A DNA stretch of 12,325 nucleotides. Source: Hyphochytrium catenoides (lineage: Eukaryota; Sar; Hyphochytriomycetes; Hyphochytriales; Hyphochytriaceae). This document shows, piece by piece, positions 1-9,200 of this stretch. Where the stretch lies: assembly GCA_900088475.1 (NCBI GenBank), contig FLMG01002625.1:15675-27999 (forward strand), in the 5' to 3' direction. Every line of letters begins with the position of its first letter. Position 1 is the first letter of the stretch. The notes under the pieces were generated by a model. The model was not told the origin of the DNA and ran no database searches. It saw only the letters and a program-made list of their open reading frames with translations. The translations under genes and the position numbers were made by a program.

Positions 1-747
1 GTCGAAGCAGCAGATGATGATCAAGGCGTCTAGAGATTTTGCGGAAGAAGCGAACCTCGTGGACTTTTACGAGCCCAATGAGGTAAGTAACCGGCATCGT
101 TATGAGGCATATGGTAGTTGCCTGGCACTCTAACCTTCACGCTACTTACAGACTATTCTCCACACTGAGTTCTATCGCCAGCGAGCGCAGCCTGGCCAAG
201 TGGTGGTTGGTGCGGACAGCCACAGTTGCAGCACAGGCGGACTTGGTGCCTTTGCCATTGGACTGGGAGCTGCGGATGTGGTGATGCCTCTGGTAACTGG
301 AGAGACGTGGATCAAGGTTCCTGAGACCGTGAAGGTTGACTTCACCGGCTCACCGCCATTCGGCGTGGTGGGGAAGGATGTGATGCTGTACACGCTCCGA
401 CAACTGAAGTGCAACACGGTACTTCTCAATTTGGCGCTGGTTAGCGGTGCCTCACCTCTACTAACGGTGCCTCCTCTATCCAGGTGGCGGTTGAGCGCGC
501 GATTGAGTGGGGCGGAAACATTGAAGCGCTCTCCTGCGACTCACGCTTTGCCATTTCCAACATGTCAGTTGAGTTTGGCGGCATTGCCGGCGTTTTCCCT
601 GCGGATGAGCAGACGGCCGCCTACCTCTCAAAGCGCAAGTCTCACAATGAAGATGCGATCTACTTCCGTGCGGATGAGGATGCCAAGTATGCTGAGAAGT
701 AAGTACCGCTTGCGTTAGTTAGTATATCGTGCTCTCCATCTCTAACG

Positions 748-782
<35 letters not shown>

Positions 783-2613
783 TGCATTTTGTCTAGGTTC
801 GAGATCTCCATGGACAACTTGGTTCCTCAGGTTGCTCTCTACCCTTCTCCTGACAACGGCGTTGACGTAACAGAAGTGGAGGGCAAGCACCTTGACGGCG
901 TCTTCATTGGTGCCTGCACTACAGCAGAGGAGGAGCTTATCCTTGCCGGATTGGTGCTGAAGGCTGGCCTGGACAAAGGACTAACCCCTGTCAACAGAGG
1001 ACGGAGGTGAGGCAGCCTGCTAGTATCTTGAGTGACAACAGTTTATGCTGACCCGTGTGACTTTGCTATTCCAGACGAGTGACTCCAGGCAGTCGTATCA
1101 TCGTCGAGCGACTGCGTGAGCTTGGACTGATCGATGCTTATGAGAAGGCTGGGTTCACAGTCGGAGCTCCAGGATGCAGTTTCTGCCTAGCTATTGCTGC
1201 AGATGTTGCAGGGGAAGGCGAGGTGTGGCTGAGCAGCCAGAATAGGAACTATAGAAACCGCATGGGCAAGGGATCGGAAGGGAATCTTGCGTCTGCCGCT
1301 ACGGTGGCGGCTTCAAGCTTCGGTAAGGCGCTTTCTATTAGCTGAGAACGACAGCTGCAAGAGATGCTAACGGTTTCGCCGTTCTCCGTGTCTTCTTATA
1401 GATATGAAGATTGCTGATCCACGCCCACTCTTGGCCCTGGTAGATCAAGATGAGTACATGAAGATGCTTAACAGGGTAAACTTCCTCTTTGGCATCATTT
1501 CCGTCTTCTCACACCTCCAAGACTAATCTCCCTCTCTAAACCTGGTCCCGCAACACTCAATAGGCTCCCGCGATCCCCATCACTCTTTCTGAACCTGAGC
1601 CAGAGCTGGTTGGTTCCTCCTCTTCTGAGGCCGATGGGCCAGCCGAGCAGTTGGAGACCTTCGATGCCCCCATCACAGGCCGAGTACAGGCCTTCGGGGA
1701 CAACATTGACACGGATGCGATTCTTCCTGGAGAGTATCTTTGTGAAAATGACATGGCAGAACTGGGAAAAGTAGCATTCCTGCACACTAACCCAGACTTT
1801 AGAGACAAGGTGAGAGCGAGGGAGACAGTGGGGGCTGGAAAGAATAAAGAAGAATTCTTCTCAGCCGCAAGTGCTGAGCCTTTTTTCTATAGGTCAAGGC
1901 AGGCCAGGATATCATTGTCGCTGGCAACGGCTTTGGCTGTGGTTCATCAAGAGAACAGGCGGTGACGGCACTGAAAGGTGCTGGTCTGAAGGCTGTCATT
2001 GCCAAGTCCTTCTCCTATATCTTTTCTCGGAACTATCAGAACTTCTCCTTGGTCGGCATTCAGATCAAAGATCCGAAGTTCTATGAGCTTGCAACTGAGA
2101 ACACTGAGATCACCATCAATATGAAGGTCGGTCCCTGTTATCTTTAGAGAGTCTAGTCAATGTTCACCGAGCTGCACTGACAGCCTCACTCTCTCCATCC
2201 TGGTTTTGTTATCTTCCAAATGTATCCCTCTCTTCTCGCTTTAGTCGTGGTAGCTCTGCCTCAGCTATCCTCCCGATAGGCTGGTCTTGTCTCTTCAACC
2301 AAGTTTCAGTCTTCTTTTCAATCGCTAGCCCTTATACTCATGACGTCGGGTGCTGCAGGGACGCACGATTGAAGTGAAGGGTGAAGTCTTCCGCTTCAAT
2401 ATGTCTCTCTTTGAAGAGCGGCTGTTGGCAGGTGGCGGCATCATGCCCCTCTTCAACAGATTCGGAGCTAGACTATTCCGTGTTGCAGTAGATGACTCTG
2501 TTACGGGAGGCAAAGAGACCGCTTCAGGTTCGTGCGGCACGACATCAGAGTGTGGCACTGATGGCGACCAGAGCAGCGCCGCGGCGAAGGCCGCAGCCGC
2601 AATATCGTGGTGA
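1..2613 (+). CDS. 3-isopropylmalate dehydratase/homoaconitase-like protein, LeuC-LeuD fusion (5' partial)
   Basis: This is an aconitase-superfamily [4Fe-4S] hydro-lyase, expected to move a hydroxyl group on a malate-type acid. Exons by my splicing: 1-82, 152-418, 484-698, 797-1006, 1075-1322, 1402-1475, 1564-1809, 1893-2126, 2359-2613. All introns are GT-AG and the joined frame stays open for 609 residues to TGA. The LeuC-like part (about residues 1-365) has the [11 protein letters not shown] motif (47-57) and the three cluster cysteines: C228 in IGAC, then C292 and C295 in PGCSFC. An acidic Ser-rich linker (366-395) precedes the LeuD-like part, which has DNIDTD and the catalytic-loop motif [10 protein letters not shown] (about 460-469). 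The tail after residue 580 is Ser/Ala-rich and non-conserved in look. About 80-100 residues plus any targeting peptide lie before the window. Isopropylmalate dehydratase, homoaconitase and related hydratases cannot be separated here: the substrate-loop position reads YLCE (423-426), unlike the usual YLRT or YLVY. Family call is firm; substrate is not. Confidence 0.88.
459..465 (+). other. Intron branch-site motif TACTAAC
   Basis: The 65-nt intron at 419-483 contains an exact TACTAAC heptamer, the optimal spliceosomal branch-site sequence known from yeast, with its last base 18 nt before the AG acceptor. Related CTAAC or CTGAC cores lie in neighbouring introns of the same gene at 130-134, 742-746, 1048-1052 and 1367-1371, each before the acceptor. 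This supports the exon boundaries chosen for this gene. Confidence 0.6.
751..780 (+). repeat. (CT)15 microsatellite serving as a polypyrimidine tract
   Basis: An uninterrupted run of 15 CT dinucleotides lies in the 98-nt intron 699-796. It sits directly after a CTAAC branch-like core at 742-746 and 16 nt before the TAG acceptor. Its place between branch site and acceptor suggests that it is itself the polypyrimidine tract. Dinucleotide runs of this length are usually length-polymorphic. Confidence 0.9.
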
Positions 2614-3262
2614 GAAGTTAAGGGAGCACAGGATAAGATAGAGCCCGAGGCTTGGAACCAGATGGGCAGCTAAGGCGATGGAACACTGGTCGCGCTCAGC
2701 CTCTGAAGAGTCCTTTCAGCCATCCCCCAGGTCCTGCTAGTCATAAGGATTAGGAATAATGACACATTATCAACCACAATTTGCAATTTCTTCTGTAATA
2801 TCATGAATGGACACCCGGAATGAATGTATGTAACGCCTTTGGTCTGGGTGCTGACGGAACGACCACGCCCGGAGATCCTGGTGAGCTGCAGCCCGAGCCG
2901 AAGGCTGCAGGAGACAGCGTAAGGGCTGGTGCCCGTCCAATGCTCGGCACTAACAGCGTCTGCGAGCATCTCCGAGAGGTTTTGAAGAGCTAGTGGATCA
3001 CGATAGAGACAGAACTAAGATAGGTGGGCGTCACGAGGAAAGCAGGCGACAATCAGGAGAGCGCTCTACCATGAGCCTGCCACTGGTCGCTGCGGTTTAT
3101 CTCAGGTGCTGCTGGGGCGACATGTAAGAATGGCCCGATTGACACGTTCGAGGGGTAGGAATATCCTAAACAATCGCCGTAGAATGTTCCAGCTTGGTCG
3201 GTGGGTTGCGGGGTCGGGAGATTGGTAGTGCACAGCTAGCCCGACAGCTCCCAGCTAGAATC
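2614..3262. other. Intergenic spacer: 3' flank of the dehydratase gene and 5' flank of CFAP57
   Basis: This 649-bp stretch has no convincing coding region. The open frames on either strand are short, lack family motifs and do not join through plausible splice sites. It should contain the 3' UTR of the upstream gene and the promoter and 5' UTR of CFAP57. I found no clear TATA box and no canonical AATAAA in a convincing position. The only structured element noted is a GC-rich inverted repeat at 2886-2910. Confidence 0.6.
2886..2910. repeat. Short GC-rich inverted repeat
   Basis: CTGCAGCC (2886-2893) and GGCTGCAG (2903-2910) are exact reverse complements around a 9-nt spacer. They could form an 8-bp hairpin in RNA or DNA. 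The element lies about 270 nt after the stop codon of the dehydratase gene, so it may fall in its 3' UTR. Nothing else shows a function, and an arm this short can arise by chance. Confidence 0.4.
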
Positions 3263-6200
3263 ATGCCGAGCGCGGAGGGTTTTGAGGAGGACCTGCCTCC
3301 AATGAGCTCAGGCGTGGATCCCTCCGTTGACTCTGCAAAGGTCTCTTTACGGTTGGACCATGCGGTTGGAATGCTGGACGATATGCCAGACTCTGCGGCT
3401 TTCATCGATGAACGCCGCGTAGTCTTTGCTGTAGGTAAACGCGCTGGGATCATTGATGTTGACTCAAAGATCACCCGCTGGCTTGAAACAGTGGGCACTT
3501 CCTCGAGCACCAGCAAGGGTGTGACGACACACAGCATCAGTGTGCAGCTCTGTGCAGTTAGACTTTGCCCAAAGCACCGCTATGTAGTCCTTGCCGAGCT
3601 GATTCAGGCTTACAAGGAGAAGAAGAACGGTCGAGGCGCAGGAGACTCTGGTGGGTCTTCGTCTTCCCTTTCTCTTGGTGACAGCGTGCTCAAGGGCTCC
3701 ACTGGCGCTCTGCTGGAGGCTCAGGGTTCAGGGCAGTTAGACGTCTCTGGGAGGGAGGACTACTTTCTACTTTCATTCTTTGACCTCGGCAACCTGGCCA
3801 CGCAATTTGAGCTCAAGTCGCCCCTGTTGCCCGTCAAGCGCTTGATTCAGCGAGGACACAAGGACACTTCGGTCAGGGGACCGCTGAGCTCCATTGCCTT
3901 TAGCAGCGATAGCAAATTTCTTGTCACTCTTAGCAGCCCAAGCGATAACCTTCTCTGCATCTGGGAGTGGGGCCGCAGCCGCTTAGTTTGCGCTCATTTG
4001 TTGAACACTAAAATCCAGCGCGTCACCTTCAATCCTAAGGATAAAACCCAGATCGCCACGAGTGGGCCCCAGTCTTTGCAGGTCAGAGAGAATGCCTAAG
4101 ACCTCTACTCTTGATCTGTTGTTCCGTTTCCATTGCACTCCCTCTCTCGCGTGCTGCTCGTCTCCAGTGCTAGCCCCTTATTGCATCTCATGCCGTCTAC
4201 GGCAGCTCGCTGAGCATATGCTTGGCCTCCCTGTAACCTAACTCGCATTAGTTTGCCTGTCGGCTTCACCTCTTGTCTCGATGCGACCGCCTTTTACACT
4301 GCTCCGTCTATTTCCCCATCACCGTAGCTCTGGAGAGTGGCAGAAAGTTCGCTACGGCCGTTCCCGCCCTTTCGGCGGCTGCGGAGTGGAGACTCATACA
4401 CAGACCAGAAATGGACGAGGGATGGCGTGATGGTGGCGTTAACCGAAGGTGGCGATGCCGTACTGATGCAGGGCAGCGACCTGCTGCAGAGGTTCGAGAA
4501 GGTTCTAGGGAATGACACACCTGAGAACTTAGTGGTAAGACCATCTAAAGTTCCTCCTTCTCGTGGATCGACCCTTTGCATCTCCTTTTGACTCGATCGG
4601 TAGCCACATACCTTCTTGCGCTTTGGCTCTCTGACCTTTGTACCCCAGCAGCCTCTCCCCGCTGCCACTCGAACACTATGAGCTTCCTCTCACATACTAC
4701 ATCTCCGTCGTCCCAGCCTACCGACCAGGAGCTAATCATTTTCGGGGCTACGGGCACAATCGCCATTCTCAGAAAGGAAAAGAGCGTTGAGCCGGTAAGA
4801 GTCCAACCTCTATACAGTGATCTATGAGGAAATGAGAGGTAGTAGGCTCCTAAGATAGCTGAACGGAGGAAAAGCGAGGATGAAAACAAAGAGAGCTGGG
4901 GAGAGAGACAGGGAGGGCTGACCACAAACCCGCAGTAGACGCTTTGCGACAAACCTGACAGTCTCCTCCGTTACCTTCGGTCCTAGATTTCCTATAAGGT
5001 GGTCAACACCTTGGCCCTCAACCATCGCGCTCGAATCTACTCAGCTACCATCTGCCCCCGACAAGAGACTCTTCTTCTTCTCTTCAAGGGACAGGCTGGC
5101 GTTGTATTGCTCTCTGCTCTCAACTCTATTCCCCCAGGAGACAAAGACAAGCCACTCGCCTTCCTTAGTCCTCTGGACCCTTGGCACCAAGCACCCGTCA
5201 GCTGTCTGTCTGTTTCCACCTGTAAAAGTCTGCTAGCTACTTGCACCAGTAGGGACGATGATACGACCGTTAGAGTATGGAACTATCGGAAAAGAAGGCT
5301 CATCAGCGCCAGTGTGTTCAAGTCCAGACTCCCCGGCGTTAGCGACCCTTTCGGTCTGAAGAAAGGGCTAGAAGGAGCAGACAGAAAAGGAGAACGAAGC
5401 TCGTCGAGAAGAGAGCAGGACAACAACGGCGGTCCCTCCATCAGGCGTATTCCTCTGTCTGTTTCTTTCCATCCTGACGGGTACAAACTCCTCATCGGCT
5501 TCGCAGACGGCCTTCGACTCTACCACGTGTTAGCTGGCTCCACCCTCAAATCTCAAGCGCAGGCTTGGAGCAGCACCGATATCGAAGCGTCAACCCTCTC
5601 GCATCCTGCAATAACTCTGGAAGAGGACGAGCAAGGTGAGGCAGAGGGCATGGGGGCTGGACAGTATGGCGAGGGAGGCCCTATCGCAGACGGAAAGGCG
5701 ACCGCAAGAGACAAGGAAGGTCTCTCTTTAGCTTTGGAAGTCTCGAACAACTCTGTCCATTACGTTTCATTCTCTCCAGGCGGAAGCCTCTTCGTCACCC
5801 TAGAAACTGCGCCATCCTCTTTGTCAGCAGCCTCCTCTGGTCTTGACTCTCCAAAGAAGGCGGAGGGCCGTCCAACTCGTGCTTTTATCTATTCCTTTTT
5901 CGGAGCAGGGTGTGGGAGCAGCCCACGCCGTATGATGGAGCTCGTAGGACACCGAAGCGCTCTTTGTTGCCTATGCTGGCGTGGGATGGACCAAGGAGTC
6001 GTTGGTGCTGACAGAGCAGGCCGCATGTATGACTGGAGGATCGCTAGTGGGCTCGATGGACATGGCACAGACGCCAGCACCCAAGGCGAAGCTCCAGGCC
6101 GGGAGGAGGATGACACCTTATGGGCCTTAGAAAGCGATAAAGGAGAGAGCAGCGTGTGTTCAAAGTCCTCTGTGCCCAAAGTCCGGCACAGTCAGGAGAC

Positions 6201-9200
6201 CTACGAGAAGAACCTTCTCTTTTCAAGCTTGCAGGCGGCCTCAGATTCAGTTCTCGCTGCAGGAGAGAAGATCCAACCCATTTTGGCAAACTATGGCCAT
6301 CGTCCAGGAACCGGCCCTTCCTCTCCTACCGCAGGCAGCCTCGGTCCTAGCTCTCCAACAGGCCAAAGAAGGAGGCAAAGCCTCATACCGGTCTCGGAGG
6401 GGAGGAGTTCCTCTCTCTTACTCAGCTGGACGAAGAACTTGGCCCAGCGAAGTGGTCTCTTCGTCGTTCCTGGGCCTCCCTTAAGCTCGTCCATTACAAG
6501 GATTCTGGTCAGCGATCAACAGCACCAAACACTTTTTGCTGCCACCAATGCCGGCAGTGTCCTACTATTTGACTATCCACTGAAGATCGACACGAAACTA
6601 GGTGCGTTTATCTCTCTTCTCCCCTCGCGCTCTCCTTCTCTCTCTCTGTCTCTCTCTCTCCTTTTCTTATCAACCTGCCTCTCTTTCTTTTTCTCTTGCT
6701 CGTATCGTACCTCTCATAGTCTATCTCATAGTCTCCGTCTATCCACTGTCTGGCATCTTGTTCCTTGCTAAAGATACACTTTCCTCTTTCCAAACCTTCG
6801 GCTGTCTACTAAGCTCGTGCGTTTTCTCTACACCTCTAGGGCACTCCTTTCTCAGCCATTACTTCTCTTCTCACCTCGTTTCATGCTTTAAAAAGAACCT
6901 TTGTCTCACTCCTCCGATGTCCTGTTCGTTGTCCCTTGTCGGCTTCCTGCTGCTTCCTTCGCTTTCGCTGGCAGAGTTGACTTTGGATGGCGTGATAAAG
7001 CTTCATCCCAGGCAACAAATCATGCTCCACTCCCTTCCTATAACAGCGCTATCGCTATCCGGAGACGGATCCTTTCTTCTATCCACTGGAGAGGATGGAG
7101 CAATATTCTGCTGTGAGATTGTCCGCCGGAGGGAAAAAGAGAGACACAGCGGAATTCAGAGAGAAACAGACCGGGAAGAAAGGAAAGAACGCCTTCAGAG
7201 GCTCGCACAAGCTGAGGAAGATCGGCTGTGTCTCATCAACTCTGAGAGCTTCTCATCTGAGCGAGGGCAGCTGGCGCAACTTGCCCAGGAGTTAGCAGAA
7301 TTGCGGTCATTGAGAGAATATGAGCTTCAGAGCCTAGTGCAGTCGCATCGCCTGGAGAAGGCAGAGATGGAGGTCTCCTTTCTTGAGCAAATAAAGGAGA
7401 AGGACTTTCAAATAAGGTTAGGAAACCGGCAGGAGAGGGAGGACGAGAAAGAACTTGAAGAAGAGAGGAAGACGTGGGAAAGACAGAGAGATATGGCAGG
7501 ATGTGACCTGGCACTGGGATGCGTCTCCTCAATGCTTTTCTCTTTCCCTTCCGGGTCCTCTCCCCTCTCTCTCACCCGAGTCTGTCTCTACTTTGTGACT
7601 TCAGCTAATGGTTATGTTCTTATGTTTCCTCTTTAGCGTTCTAGAGGAAAATCAGAAGCAGCTCAAAGCTAAGGCTGCGGAGGATCTTCAGCGGATGGAG
7701 GCCTCTCGACACGAGATGATTGGAGAGATGGAGAAGAGATTCGAGGCAGAGAAAACAAGGATCGCTCACGATCTAAAGAGAGAGCGAGAGCGGGCAGACG
7801 ATATTCTCGTTCTGTCACAGGAGAAAGAGGAGGCTCTTGTTCTGGCTCGTAAGGAGGAAGAAGAGAAGCACAAGAAAGAAGTCCAGCAGCTAAAGCATCT
7901 CACAGTCCTGGAGAGGGAGAGTCTTGAAGCGTACGAAGACCATCTCTGTTTCTCCTCTTTCCTCTTTCTCTTCCTTCTCCCCTTGCCCTCTTCTTGAACA
8001 CTGTCCTACAGCCCCTACTTCTCTTCCCAGCTCTTATGTCCTCTGTCAGCTCCATCGCTATTGTCTCCCTTAACGCTGACCATCTCTTCGCTTACTGTCT
8101 CTCACCCTCGGACCTTCAGATACGTGCTGGATATGAAGCGTGCAGCTGACAAGGCGTCTGAGCAGGAGGAAGAAGAGGCGAACGTTGTGATAGCTAGGCT
8201 GAAGGCTGAGATTCTGCAACAGAAGGAAGAGAGCCATAAGAAGGTAGGTAGTCTCTCCTCATTTCTGCCCCCCTTCTTGCTCTTTCGCTCTTTAGAGAGG
8301 GTAAAGTGCCAGCTCTCTCCTGGCTCCTCTTCCCTTCGCGCTTCGTGTGAGACACATATAAGTGTTCTGTGACATCGACGCCGTTCCTTACGCTAGGAGA
8401 ACTCTTCCTGATTGCTGCTCACAGAGATTCGCTGTTTAATTGTCTAAAGTTCTTTTCACCTCTCTTTTCCGTCGTAGTCCCTCCTCTTTGCTTTTCTCTC
8501 TCTCTTCTCTTCTCTTCTCCCTCCTGTGCTGCTGTCACTCAGTTGCTCTTTGTGGGCACCTTCCCTGTTCTTGCTCTTCTTAATCATCTGTCCCGTTATC
8601 CACAGTTTCTGCACCAGGAGTATGAGAACACGCTGCTTCAGGATGCCGTGAGAGTGATGAAAGGGGAGCTTAAAACCAAAGAGGATGAGCTGAAGCGAGC
8701 AGCAATGTCTAAGGAGGCAGCTGAGGCTCAGAGGAGAGGACTAGAAGAGCAGCTCAACCTCATTCGCGAGGAGATGCAGGCTTTAGAGAGGAAGGATGAG
8801 CTTTTGAGAGAGCATGTTTGGAAAGAAAAGCAGTCTCGGGAAAGATTGGAGAAAGAGAGGAACATTTTGAACCATAAGGTAACGTTGCAGGCCCCTTCCA
8901 GGGCCATCTTCCTTCTGGGCACTTTATAAACTTCTAAGGTCCATTTAAAAGTCTCACAGCAAAGCGAGAGCATTGTCTTTCTCAGAGCCACATGTCCACT
9001 GCAATACGAACACGCCTCTACGAAAGCCTCTAAACGTTCTCACTGAGTGTGTCGCTCTCTTCGATTCCTTGCTGTGTCTCTGTCTGTCTGTCGCTCTCTC
9101 TTTTTCTGTTTTGCTTTCACTCCCTCGATCATCCTTTTCACTTTCTGACCTCATCGTTCATAGCTTGACGACATTCAAGGCACAATTCAACCTCGTGATG

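Noticed and set aside
2670-2969. 99-codon open frame on the minus strand in the spacer
   Set aside because: No recognisable motif, mixed composition, no plausible splice partners; consistent with a chance frame.
3194-3262. Upstream in-frame extension of CFAP57
   Set aside because: The 23 extra codons contain no ATG; the first in-frame ATG is 3263.
6602-6974. Continuous open frame joining the intron to the next exon, suggesting a membrane-like Ser/Leu/Phe protein
   Set aside because: It is translated CT-rich intron. The WD40 sequence is continuous only when it is removed, and the donor and acceptor fit.
8369-8605. Hydrophobic open frame preceding the exon at 8606
   Set aside because: Same CT-rich intron effect; the upstream exon joins in phase through donor 8244 and acceptor 8605.
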